Assembly: GCA_033964015.1 (NCBI GenBank)
Contig: CM066918.1
Coordinates: forward strand, 30,728,595-30,792,594
Direction of reading: 5' to 3'
Length of the DNA: 64,000 bases
Origin: Scolanthus callimorphus
Lineage: Eukaryota; Cnidaria; Anthozoa; Actiniaria; Edwardsiidae
In this document: piece after piece, positions 24,334 through 34,287 of the stretch
Position numbering within the stretch: position 1 is the stretch's first letter
How the letters are laid out: the number at the start of each line of letters is the position of its first letter
Notes under the pieces: model-generated
Database searches by the model: none
What the model saw: only the letters and a program-made list of their open reading frames with translations
What the model was told of the DNA's origin: nothing
Position numbers and translations under genes: made by a program

Positions 24334-24438
24334 GATCCTTCATATATGGTACACTATAGTGTCCTGTATATCCTCGTTCTATAAGACATGGGAGATATTT
24401 ATACGGAGGACACTATAGTGTACCATATATGAAGGATC
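24334..24438. mobile_element. 105-bp element with ~32-bp perfect inverted repeats
   Basis: GATCCTTCATATATGGTACA, continued by CTATAGTGTCC, is matched by its exact complement at the right end (GGACACTATAG then TGTACCATATATGAAGGATC). The loop is about 40 bases. The near-perfect arms suggest a young insertion. Confidence 0.8.
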
Positions 24439-25507
24439 TACTAATGATATACGTACGCGTATAGTGGGCTCAAGAAACAGCAAGCAACCGTCCGCCAAAA
24501 AAATTAGGACTTGCGATCCACAGTAGAGGTCCGCTCCTTTCCTACTCGTCAGCCCAGCGAATACAAAGAAAAAGAGGCCTGTGCTGGCAGGGAACCATCT
24601 TGCAGATTAAGAAGAAAAAACAATACGTAACTAGATCATTTATTGGTCTTTATTCCTGTCACTTGTAGAACGTTTAGCCCAGTTTACCAGTGTTCAGCAC
24701 GCAGCAAACAATAGAATGAAAACAATACTTATCTATATCTATCTACAAAGGCTTGTTACCAGAGCAGATCAAACCTGCCCCATGGTACTGATCTCGCTTT
24801 GATCACGTAACATTGGTAAAACGTTCAATGGGCAGTTCCAATTCTTCGATTAGTACGTTTTGACAAAGCCATTTTTCACCGAGTGGCGTGCTGTATTAGT
24901 AATATTTCGTGTGCTCACCTGAAGTGGCCTTTTACCCCCAAGACGATAAATATCTTCTATATAAAAATTGTTAGTGTGGACGGGAGATTTAGCTCCAAAC
25001 AAGCGATCAGTTTTTATTTGATGTGACGTCTGCAAGGACAGTCTCAAATTAATGGTACAGTTGACGTTATCATTTTCCTTTTTTATTCGGATTCGACCAT
25101 CCACACTAAAACATTCTGTATACGGATTCGTTTTTTTTTTTTTTCACTTTCGAGAGCGTTTTCAAACTTATACGGATTCGATGAAAACGATCAGTGTGTT
25201 AAACGTATCAAAAAGTATACGGATTCAATAGTATACGGCCTGTTTATATGAGCCGAGCTGGCCCGGTAAAGCGGGCAGAGGTCTTTACTTCCCGTTTCCC
25301 TGGGGGCTTCCGAACAAACGATTTCAGCCCAGCTAACCAAGCCAGCCCGGGTCCATGTAAAGTGCCCTAATTTGACAGGTTGCTCACAGCTACACCCAAA
25401 TTGGGTCCGAGAAAGGCGTGGTTTGACCTCTTCCCTTAACACTGGCGCCTAACGCACTCAAACACCAATACGACGGTGTACACCCTATATAATTTACAAT
25501 AAAAATA

Positions 25508-26556
25508 TTACTGAAATTCTTTGTTGAATGCGCGTCCTATAATAAGTCGTCGCACTTCACTTGTACCAGCTCCGATCTCGTACAGCTTTGCATCTCTGAG
25601 AAATCGTCCTGTTGGATAGTCGTTGATGTACCCATTTCCACCTAGTAAGGAAAAGATTTTTGAACATGGTCATCGAGTTGGAGCTGGTTACCCTCCAGAC
25701 TTGTTGCGGAGGATGCGGAAAAAAGCTAGCTGAGGATAAATTTGTATTTGGAGTGTATATCATACAGGTATCGCAGAAAAAACTGAGTCACCAATGCTTT
25801 TTGACAACCGCACAAGAGGAGTTCAAAACCAACAAGCAGAGAGGAAATGTACCTGAAGCACCTTAACGGTGCAAAAAATGGACTCAACTAGCCCACTCGC
25901 TCCGTGAACCTTTTACTCGTTATAAGTGGACATATCGTCCGGAAGTAAAATAGCGCAATTTTGATTCTAAAACCCGTATGCAGTGTGACTGCATTGGAGA
26001 GAGTTCTTGCTGATTAGCGTCTCTGGGACGCTTCATTCTGTTCGATCGAGAGCATCAAATGGCCATTTCTTACCTAGACACTGAATGGCGTCCAAGGCAA
26101 CTTGAGTTGCATTCTCGGCAGTATACAGAATAATGGCAGCGCAGTCCTAAAAAAAAAATTAAAAATATATATCTCTATCTGTATCTGAATGAACATCTGC
26201 TAGTATTGCAAATGTGTAATTATACAAGAACAAGCGTTTGGACGCCAAACTAAAGCTGCGCCAATTCATTTGGAACAATGCATATTCTGTTCAACAGAAC
26301 AGGCAATAAGGGTTTTTTGTAAGAAGAAATGGGCAGAACATTAACCTAATGTTCTAAAATGTTGTAAATAATTTTCTTACCTGCCTATCCTAGCCCGGCT
26401 ACGCGTTCGGATTTTTCTATCTTTTTGTATTACGTTGATATATTACAGTACCTTATTGCTGACATGCCCAGCGTCAACTGCTCTAGCTACCGTGTAAAGG
26501 TAGCTCCTACAAGCGTTTAACCGTGTGTACATGTCTGCCATCTTTCCTTGCATCAA
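25508..26556 (-). CDS. IVD: IVD exons 10-12
   Basis: Exon 12 is 25508-25641 ([20 protein letters not shown] to NKEFQ, stop TAA at 25510-25508), exon 11 is 26074-26146 ([20 protein letters not shown] then IQCLG), and exon 10 is 26452-26556 ([20 protein letters not shown] through [10 protein letters not shown]). These form the end of the C-terminal helical domain, including the loop that replaces the usual catalytic Glu with Gly-Ala. Exon 10 has a partial tandem duplicate directly upstream. Confidence 0.97.
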
Positions 26557-29500
26557 CTAAACAGAAATAGACCGCGTTACTAGGTCAGTGTGTGGTACTC
26601 TAGCTACCGTGTAAAGGTAGCTCCTACAAGCGTTTAACCGTGTGTACATGTCTGCCATCTTTCCTTGTATCAACTAAACAGAAATAGACCGCGTTACTAG
26701 GTCAGTGTGTGGTAAAATTAACTTTAGGCAATGCCAGAAGCGAAGCTCCGGATATCCATCATACTCAGTTTGCAATGACGACACGTGTGACCGTCGTTAG
26801 GGCGTCAAGAGACAGGATGATTCAAGAAAACAGGAAAATTGGAATTCCAGAGTTGAAAGAAGGGAAAATAGAAATTATGAGAGAGCACGTTTGCTGCTTT
26901 AGCTTCGCCCTATATGTAAAGGGATCCGGGATCCAGCTAAATTTAAGGACTGGGATCTGGGATCCATCGGTCAGGATCCGGGATCCAGAGTGTGTTCCAG
27001 CTTCCTTGCTAGAATTGCTGCATGTAAGATACCTGGAATTCTCCAATTTTCTGTCCAAAAGCATCTCTTTGGTGAAGATAGGGGACTGTGACATCTAAAC
27101 ATGCCTGCATAAGACTTCAGAGAAAACAAGAATGAGTGAGAAAGCTTTTCTGTAAAGGAGTTGTGCCAAGAAGTTGACTATGATAAGTAATGTGTACAAT
27201 ACGAGCACAATTGCTATCTGGAGATATAGTTGGCATTGTGCCAATGGCTACAGATTACAACGTACATAATATCTGCACCACAGAGCTTTCTTCCTATCAA
27301 GTCAAGTGACTAGCAAGACAATGGAAGAGTAGCAGCAGAAAAACACTGACCGACAGACATGACTGATACTAACTTTATAACATACATAAAACATTTGACA
27401 TCCCACACTTGGTTAACTAAGCGAATTTCAGATGGCTGTAGTGAAACCAATCGCAAATGTGATTACACCAATTCTGGATAAAACCTACAGGAGTGATTTC
27501 AAATTGCAAATTACTCACTACAGGCATCTAATATCCACTCTATTATACATTTAAATGAATGACCTACCCAACAGGCCCAGCTGCCAATATTAGTCTCTCT
27601 ATATCTAGCCCACTCATCAGCACATAGACACCTTTGTTAAGGTCTCCCATCACGTTTGTTGCTAATCACAAAACGAATATACAGGTACATCAAATGAATG
27701 ACACAGGATAAAAATTGCTAAAAAGTTTATTCTGGCTTTCAAATTCGACACTTGCCAGGTGAAAATCATCATCCTTCTGTGTCTCAATATCCTTTCTTGA
27801 ACTAGGTACAAATCCCCCTCATTTCTACTGAATACTTCAGCTTAGCAACAGTAACCAGAGTAGTCGACTGAGGGGATTTTTTTTTTCAGATGCGCTATAA
27901 TAACTATGACATTATCACAAATCTACAACACATGGATTCATCTTCTATCCATCTTTACCTGGCACTCTGCAGTTTTCGAACACCAGCTCACAAGTATTTG
28001 ATCCTCTCATGCCTAGCTTGTCCAGCTTTGGACTTGTACTAAACCCTGGCATATCCTGAAATAAATCAGCAAGTTTCAAAAACTACAAAACATTTTCAAT
28101 CTACAACAATTCACTGACTGGATGTTCACAAAGAAACTACATGTTGTACATCGTTTTTCACTTCAGTTTTAGGAGAAGATAAATAAATGCAGGAGATAAG
28201 TCTCTTGTAGATATCTTTAATAAAGGTTGTTATCAGAAACAACAGTCTTTCTAAATCTGGGAGTGTCCCATAGTCTACAGAAACTTGGAGAATAATGCCT
28301 TATTCCATTGCTATAACAGCCTGATGACAGCTGACCTTTTCTATGAGGAATGTAGTAATGGCATGTTGAGGTGCAGGGTTGGTCGGATCAGTTTTAGCAT
28401 ATACAATTAGCACATCAGCATCGGGACCATTTGTGATCCACATTTTGGTACCATTTAATACATAGTGATCCCCTGTGAAGCCAAAAAGTACAACATCACT
28501 TATAAAGGCCAGTGTGACAACTTTTGCAGGTCCCCAGAGTACCTTATCTACACTGTAAGCACATTTTGATAATCCCAGGTATATGACAAGGTAATTATCA
28601 TACAATTTTGAAATAAAGGAAGATGACTTCTTGGTGATGTAGAATATGTATAATTGTGTTCTTGAATATAGGCATTTCTTTCTAACTACTACTTTCTCTT
28701 TACTACTTTCTTCTTTCTCTATTTTACTTCCTTGGTTTTCTATTGTCAGTGGTAGAAAAAGGACCCGTAGTCTCAGCATTTTGGGAACAAAGTTATTTAT
28801 CAGTTCAAATAATTCAAACTGCCTTTAACATTGACATTGTAACAAGATGAAGAAGAAACACTATGAAACTAATAATGGATGATTTTGTGTATTAGCATTA
28901 CATATTCCATGTTTTATCCATGCAACAAAAATATTAACAGTCAAACGTCACCTACCATCTTTGTCTGCCCTTAGTTTCATGGATACTACATCAGACCCTG
29001 CATTGTGTTCACTCATAGCCAAAGCTCCAATATGCTCTCCTGAAATTAACTGAAAAACAGCACAATTGGGCTCTCAATAAGAGTCAGCAACAAGCTGCTC
29101 TCAATATTGTGCCACAATCGAAGTCTAAACAGTTGGTTCATTCCAACTTTTTCTTCCCTTTATATGTTGCATGTGGACAAGTACTTCACAGTCACATTAT
29201 AATGAATATAATCTAAAATGATGACCAAAATTTGATTTTGATGTACAACTACTATAGGCTTTCCTAAAAGCTCACCCTTGCATTCATTCGTTTCAATCCA
29301 TTTCACTATATACTCAATTTCATTTTCATGAGCTTGGGTTATAACTTGTTTCAAACACTTGTATAGCTCAGAAAACCAACACAAATAATGTTAGATTCAT
29401 ATTCAAATTAAGATAGATGATTATTCACCTTTGGTAGATATTTCTGTTTCTGCTCCACATTTCCATTTCTCACAATCTGATTGATACACAAGTTGGAATG

Positions 29501-32500
29501 AGCACCATAACTCAGGGCAATTGCTGCAGAGACTCTGCTGATTTCTTCTAAGATAATTACATGGTCCATATAGCCTTGACCTGTACCACCATATTTTTCT
29601 GCAGACAACAGAAACATACCGTATGTAAGCATAAAGAAATGGGGAGCTAGGTCATTACAAATCACTCCAATCACAAATCACATTCTAATTGTAATAATAA
29701 TGCACCTTTTATAGTAATCTGCCTTTGTCAGTCATATTATGTTTAATTAGAAGTACATAACATAACAGATGAAAAAAATGGACTGATACATACCTGGGGC
29801 TGTAATACCATGGAAGCCCAACTCTCCCATTTTCTTCCAAAACTCCTGAAAAATAGACATTGCATCACTTTCATTCAAAAGATTCATTGCTAAATAAATG
29901 CAAGTAATCATTGAGCTATAAAATTTGTATGAGTTCCAAACATTTATGTGGATACCCTTAATACATATACTACAGAATAGCCCTGTATACTAGAGAAGCT
30001 GTAATACAGCCTATTATTGTATATTTTGACAGAGTATATATTACACAAATAAACATTACCCTCAGTTGGGAAAAATTATTTTCTTTATCAATTTGGTCTG
30101 CATATGGAGCAAGTTCTTTCTGGAAAAAGTTGTAGCACACTTCTCTCAACTGAAAAAAGAAAACACATATGATTGTAAAAAAATAAAGATGATCTATATT
30201 TGTATGGGAGCCATGGCTCGACTGTGTGCAACACAAATAATTAGGGGTGACAACCATAAGAATGGCTGTTTAGGGAGTCTCATAAAAAATGTTGGGAATT
30301 TTAGATAATCGTTTGGAATTGGGAGTTTGACTGTGTTTTCCAGGAAAGATTAAAGAAAAGTGGGAGGTTGATAAGTGTGTTCAGAAAAAGCTACTTTTAT
30401 ACATGATATGGGCTGAGAAACACTGAATCAAAGAAAATCCTTCCATCTAGTCAGCCACTTGTACTGTATAATACATCTATAAATTATGACTTCTCAACTA
30501 GAGTTTTTCAAAATACAGGGAATGTGAAACAAAGTCAGGAGCAAGGAACATATTTTCAGGAAAACTTGAAAACATTTGGGATGTCAACCTAAAAAAGAAC
30601 TACATGTATCTGCTCAAACAGCTGTCTCTAGGGTTGTCACCCCTGTACAAACAATGTACAACAATGATGGATTACAAAATGCTTTGATGACCACCACAAC
30701 AGGGCTTGAAATTGCATCCAATAGAGGGGTAAATATGCCTACATGGGTGGCAGAGCAGGGGGTTGGGGGGCTTCAGTGGGCCAATCAGGGTTTGACTGCA
30801 GAGGCAGCCGAACATCATAAACATTTAATATTAGGATTATGCAAAAGGCTCCCAGCCTGGCCACTTTAAAGGCCAGCTAAACAACCTGGAGAAAAACCGC
30901 TGACCAAGATATCACATTTTTATTCACCAGCATCAACATCATTATTTTAAGTTGGCACCTACACAGCACTACTGCCCCAACGCTCACAAGAATATTCCAC
31001 TAAGGAAGGAGGTGGGCTCACAAGGAAGAAGGAGAAATACATTATACTACTCTTCCCAGTAGACCGTTACATCTCTCGATTTTCTGCCCGCCGGCGGCAG
31101 TCTAAAATTGATAGCGTGATCAACTTTTTTGTACCACGTGATGGGTTGCTTATGTACCATGTGATCAACCGTTTTGGGTGTAGACTTCGTTGGAATGCAG
31201 AAAAAACAATGAACTCTCAAAGTTTACGCCCACAAACATTGATCATGTGGTACATAAGCAACTCATCACGTGGTACAAAAAAAGTGATCACGTGATCAAT
31301 TTTCCCGGCGTAGTCAATCGTTAAAAATCAATACCGATAAAAATCAATAAAAATCACCGATTTTTATTGATTGTTCTGTGAAATCGTTAGAAATCGGTAG
31401 CCGAAATAAGTGTGCGGAAATCGTTAATATCGATTTTTCCGGATTTATCGATTTCTAACGGAAGCTAAGAAAAACGTTTTTTATCAATTGGGAAGAGTAA
31501 AGGTAGAAGAGAGACAACATTCTGCTCACTCTTGATATGAATAGTAGGACTTTAACGTTGAGATCACTTTATTATGATTTCAAAAGAACAATATACTGTA
31601 TGCTATGGAACTTTTATCGGTTAGTAAGTAGTTAGTAGGTGTCATTATGACACCTACTAACTACTTACTAACCGAGAGTGAGGGCATTACGTGAAATATC
31701 AAACTGAGGTTTGGCGTATCGACCGAGCGATAGCAAGGTTGATACGCCAAAACCGAGGTTTGATATTTCACGTAATGCCCGAACGGTCGAGGTTATGCAC
31801 CAGTCAATTGACAGCCCCGCACCCCCCCATTCGCGCATTAGCGGGGTACTAGCGGGGCTTTCGTACATAATTAACACTACATTACTGCCCCGTTGGTCGG
31901 GAGATGCACTTCCTTTCACGGCTTCCACACAGTACATCGAGCGGGGAGTCACTCTCTTCCCCGGGACACAACACAACAGAAACCAGCCCGCTTTCCGGGC
32001 TGCTCACCTCCATATGAACACCCCTTTACTTCACAAAAGACACGACAAATACAGATTTTTGTTACTTGAATTACACGTATTAAATTTTAATCTACACTAG
32101 CGAAAGTAAGCATGCAAGTAGAAAAATATGGTTTTATTACGCTTTGCGATCGGCTGCAGCTGCATTGAAAACTGGGCACCATTGACATGACTCTTTTCAG
32201 TGAGTAAAAATCCTTTGTGTTATCTTCTAAATTCATTGGGCAAGAGCGCATTCACTCTTAATTATTACCCTGGGGACGGTGCATTCACCTCTCAGATTGT
32301 CCCCGCAAACCGAGGCGCTCACTGCCTTTCATTTGCCAAAAAGTGAATGCCCCGCTAATGCGCGAATGGGGGGGTGCGGGGCTGTCAATTGACTGGTCGC
32401 CTCGTTCATTTTTGCTAGCAATACAATGACTAATGCAATACAATCAGTCTTTGCTTGGAAAATTTATAACTAAATAAATAACGATATAACGATATTTCCA

Positions 32501-33331
32501 ATGGCTTCTTTATATATCGTTAAATCGGGAATACGGATACAGTTTTCCTGCCCCCGAGGCATATCGAGGCATATAGGTAATAAATCGATAAAAATCGATA
32601 ACTTTTCTTAAAGTGCGATCGATTTTTAACGATTTTTAAAACCAATCGATAAAAATCAATCAGCCAATAACGATTGGTAACGATTTATCGATTGGCAAAT
32701 CGGTATCGATTTTTAACGATTGACTACGCCGGGAATTTTAGACAGCCGCCGGCGGGCTGAAAAACACGAGAGGTGTAACGGTCTAGGGAAGAGTAGTAAT
32801 ACCAAGTGCAGTGCTGATCCCCCTTGTACACTGCCTAAGTACTGATTATTGTTAGTTTGATTCCAAGTGATGCAGGACAAAAGCCAGCCGTACTAGAGTT
32901 TGGGTCCCACGAAAACTGTTGTGCTCGTGGACCAAAACGAAGAAAACATCGCTCATACAAACCGAGTCTTATAGAGCGTTGTTTTCTTGTTTAAGCAATA
33001 ACACAACGTTGATAATTGATAATGAAAATAAATCATATGGTGTATTGAAAACAACAGCATACTACAAGCGGATTGTATACATCATACATATAAGTTATAT
33101 CTATAACTTAAGCTTATGTGACTCTGACAGAGGAAACAAGAACCCATAGTCTTAACGAAAAATGATAAGTTCACTTAACTAAATACATACACATTTTTGT
33201 TCGTCTGTGAGCCCTGTCAAATTGTCATCTACTGAGACTGAGAAACGCCGACATCGAGCCAATTGAGTCACTGGAAGAACCAGTTTTCTGGCATTTCTTC
33301 CAGAAGAGAACAACCTTGCCAAGGCCGCCAT
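25508..33331 (-). CDS. IVD: Isovaleryl-CoA dehydrogenase, mitochondrial (complete, 12 exons)
   Basis: A flavin enzyme of the acyl-CoA dehydrogenase family. It oxidises isovaleryl-CoA to 3-methylcrotonyl-CoA in mitochondrial leucine breakdown and passes electrons to ETF. Twelve GT-AG exons join in phase to 1269 nt, 422 residues plus TAA (human about 426, also 12 exons). The Arg-rich start ([16 protein letters not shown]...) fits a mitochondrial presequence. Visible signatures are [91 protein letters not shown] and [19 protein letters not shown]. The catalytic base distinguishes it from other family members: Glu282 in GLDIERL is the IVD-type base, while the position that is Glu in most relatives is in EIGAGTSE (Gly402-Ala403-Gly404). 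Its tail faces BICC1. Confidence 0.98.
26480..26713 (-). repeat. IVD: 117-bp tandem duplication of part of IVD exon 10
   Basis: Two units with a 117-bp period (about 26480-26596 and 26597-26713) each carry the acceptor CTGTTTAG and the first 75 nt of exon 10. The upstream copy (exon-like part 26599-26673) reads [25 protein letters not shown], then hits GTACC instead of the codons for [10 protein letters not shown]; read through, it soon reaches a stop. Only the downstream copy restores the complete conserved protein. Divergence is very low (Met to Ile in the decoy), suggesting a recent event. Confidence 0.92.
27033..28472 (-). CDS. IVD: IVD exons 6-9
   Basis: Exon 9 is 27033-27114 ([20 protein letters not shown] then QKIGEFQ), exon 8 is 27568-27661 ([20 protein letters not shown] then [12 protein letters not shown], with the catalytic Glu282), exon 7 is 27959-28055 ([20 protein letters not shown] then [12 protein letters not shown]), and exon 6 is 28336-28472 ([20 protein letters not shown] and on to FLIEK). 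Phases are continuous. Exon 6 is flanked by intron sequence that stays open for a long way on its 3' side. Confidence 0.97.
28956..30149 (-). CDS. IVD: IVD exons 2-5
   Basis: Exon 5 is 28956-29049 ([20 protein letters not shown] then [11 protein letters not shown]), exon 4 is 29429-29598 ([20 protein letters not shown] to [13 protein letters not shown]), exon 3 is 29794-29845 ([17 protein letters not shown]), and exon 2 is 30060-30149 ([30 protein letters not shown]). They cover the N-terminal helical domain and the start of the beta domain, including the FAD-contacting segment around the ALAMSE motif. Confidence 0.97.
30241..30645. mobile_element. Possible hAT-like MITE in IVD intron 1
   Basis: AGGGGTGACAACC at 30242-30254 and GGTTGTCACCCCT at 30632-30644 are inverted repeats about 400 bp apart. 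The flanks ACAAATAAT (left) and ACAAACAAT (right) could be a degraded target duplication. The interior has no recognised transposase. Confidence 0.45.
31112..31300. mobile_element. Fold-back element inside the left end of the nested transposon
   Basis: Arms GTACCACGTGATGGGTTGCT (left) and AGCAACTCATCACGTGGTAC (right) pair with few mismatches. The insertion splits the outer element's terminal repeat between TCTAAAATT and TTTCCCGGCG, which are contiguous in the right terminal repeat (as AATTCCCGGCG in reverse). It is therefore younger than the outer element. Confidence 0.75.
31618..31674. repeat. Perfect 57-bp palindrome (27-bp arms, 3-base loop)
   Basis: CGGTTAGTAAGTAGTTAGTA, continued by GGTGTCA, is followed by TTA and then the exact reverse complement. 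It would extrude as a cruciform, or form an RNA hairpin in the IVD pre-mRNA. It lies within the nested transposon block. Confidence 0.95.
31682..31780. repeat. 99-bp inverted repeat in the nested transposon
   Basis: GGGCATTACGTGAAATATCA and TGATATTTCACGTAATGCCC are exact complements. The inner arms TTTGGCGTATC/GATACGCCAAA pair as well. It sits immediately beside the 57-bp palindrome. Confidence 0.9.
31799..32397. mobile_element. 599-bp inner element with 48-bp perfect terminal inverted repeats
   Basis: The left end ACCAGTCAATTGACAGCCCC, continued to GCATTAGCGGGG, is matched exactly in reverse at the right end (GACTGGT at 32391-32397). There is no ORF with transposase character, so it is non-autonomous. 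Perfect 48-bp ends imply recent activity. A clear target duplication was not found. Confidence 0.85.
33191..33331 (-). CDS. IVD: IVD exon 1 (mitochondrial presequence)
   Basis: The start ATG is at 33331-33329 in the context CAACATGGCGG, a YY1-like start-codon motif common in housekeeping genes. The exon encodes 47 residues: [20 protein letters not shown], a basic stretch (RCRRFSVS), then [13 protein letters not shown], which matches the conserved DDAINGLSEEQ start of the mature enzyme. The donor TGT|GTATGT is phase 0. Intron 1 is about 3 kb and filled with transposons. Confidence 0.95.
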
Positions 33332-33662
33332 GTTGGATCAGCGATTTTGTAATGTTTCGAGCAACTTTATCCCGTGGGGGAGGTCGAGGGGAACGTAGCG
33401 TTTCTCGCGAGTTTCCTTTTCTTTTTCTTTTTCTTGACTCATCATTTATTTTGAATCTCCTGAATACTGTTACACTAACATCTGCAAAATTTTATTTTTT
33501 TTAAAGCTGTTTATAATGCTGGAATCTGCATAAGTATTTGATCAACATTGCATTTGCCGTTCTAGGATATTGGGTTGCCTGTGGTAGACTTCCACGTGAC
33601 AAGTAGAACGCCGTTGCACGCTTTCTTCAGAGGTGCGAAGTCATTTGCTGAACCATAACTGT
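33332..33662. promoter_or_regulatory. Candidate bidirectional promoter between IVD and a + strand gene
   Basis: TCTCGCGAG at 33403-33411 matches the palindromic TCTCGCGAGA element found in TATA-less, often divergent, animal promoters. It lies about 75 bases upstream of the IVD start codon. A CACGTG E-box-like site is at 33593-33598. A short coding start on the + strand follows at 33663. Function is inferred from motif and gene arrangement. Confidence 0.4.
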
Positions 33663-33912
33663 ATGGCTTGCAAACGTGCGGTAAGTTTTCCGCTATTCGC
33701 TTGTATCTACAATCCTTATTCACCTGTGGTTATTGCTGAATGTGTTCTTGGTCACTTTCGTTGAATAATTTGTTCAAAAACGCAGGGATTTTTGATGAAG
33801 CTGATGGAGTTCGAAGTTTGAAACGGCCCCTAATATGTTTGTTGACAGGAGGCACAAAGTTTTTCAACCCAAGCACAGATCAAAATTGTTCTCATACAGG
33901 CTGGACATGATG
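33663..33912 (+). CDS. Two candidate 5' exons of an unidentified gene divergent from IVD
   Basis: The first exon, 33663-33680, reads MACKRA and is followed by a textbook donor GCG|gtaagt. The second exon, 33849-33912, follows the acceptor TTGTTGACAG and reads EAQSFSTQAQIKIVLIQAGH D, ending in donor GATG|gtgagg (phase 1). Frame and phase agree between the two. I do not recognise the protein and could not find a convincing third exon in the C-rich and repeat-rich DNA that follows. Further exons may lie beyond the satellite array. Confidence 0.4.
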
Positions 33913-34217
33913 GTGAGGGTTAATAATGCCCATGTCACTGGAACAACCCCCCCCCCCCCCCCCCCCCCCGACACACACACACACCAATTCCCCACCCTAA
34001 AGGGCAAAAGAAAAGCACACACCCCAAAGTGAACAGTTCCCCCTCTTTCCTCCTCAAAATGACTAATTCCCCACCCCAAAGGGCAAAAGAAAAGCACGTA
34101 AATCCCCCACCCCACTGGGGAAAACAATATGACAAAGCTGATGCCTGTTAAGCTATTTGCAGAATGTAGAGCAAAGGCAGCAATTCCTAAATTCTTTAGA
34201 CAAAGACCCTGAATGTT

Positions 34218-34287
34218 GGTCTGGCAGAGGTTTGAAACCCAGCCTCATGCACACCGTCTCAGTGCTCTACCACTGTGCTAACCAACT
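34218..34287 (-). mobile_element. tRNA-derived SINE or tRNA pseudogene relic
   Basis: Read on the minus strand it has an A-box-like TAGCACAGTGG, then TAGAGCA, and a B-box-like GGTTTCAAACC at suitable spacing. Arms do not fold into a convincing functional tRNA, so this is most likely a tRNA-derived SINE head. Confidence 0.5.

Larger units (their letters stand above)
19804..25507. other. Interval between convergent BICC1 and IVD
   Basis: This is the BICC1 3' UTR followed by AT-rich intergenic sequence and the IVD 3' flank. I see no convincing coding exon. The recognisable content is a hAT-like MITE, a pair of related GTGTAAGAACC-ended MITEs, and two short inverted-repeat elements, listed separately. 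The stretch 25100-25470 holds repeated TATACGGATTC motifs and may be a further unclassified element. Confidence 0.6.
31047..32796. mobile_element. Nested non-autonomous DNA transposon in IVD intron 1 (outer element, TA target)
   Basis: The outer element begins CTACTCTTCCC and ends GGGAAGAGTAG, with TA on each side. Imperfect inverted similarity continues inward through GACCGTTACA, the GCCCGCCGGCGG core and the CCCGGCGTAGTCAATCG segment. Both subterminal regions are packed with AATCGATAAAAATCGAT-like motifs in both orientations. No transposase is visible. Three further inverted-repeat pieces sit inside it. A related single end is at 61145-61190. Confidence 0.8.

Noticed and set aside
31711..32100. 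129-codon + strand frame and its 102-codon minus partner in IVD intron 1.
   Set aside because: Both are produced by the inverted repeats of the nested transposons and show no transposase motif.
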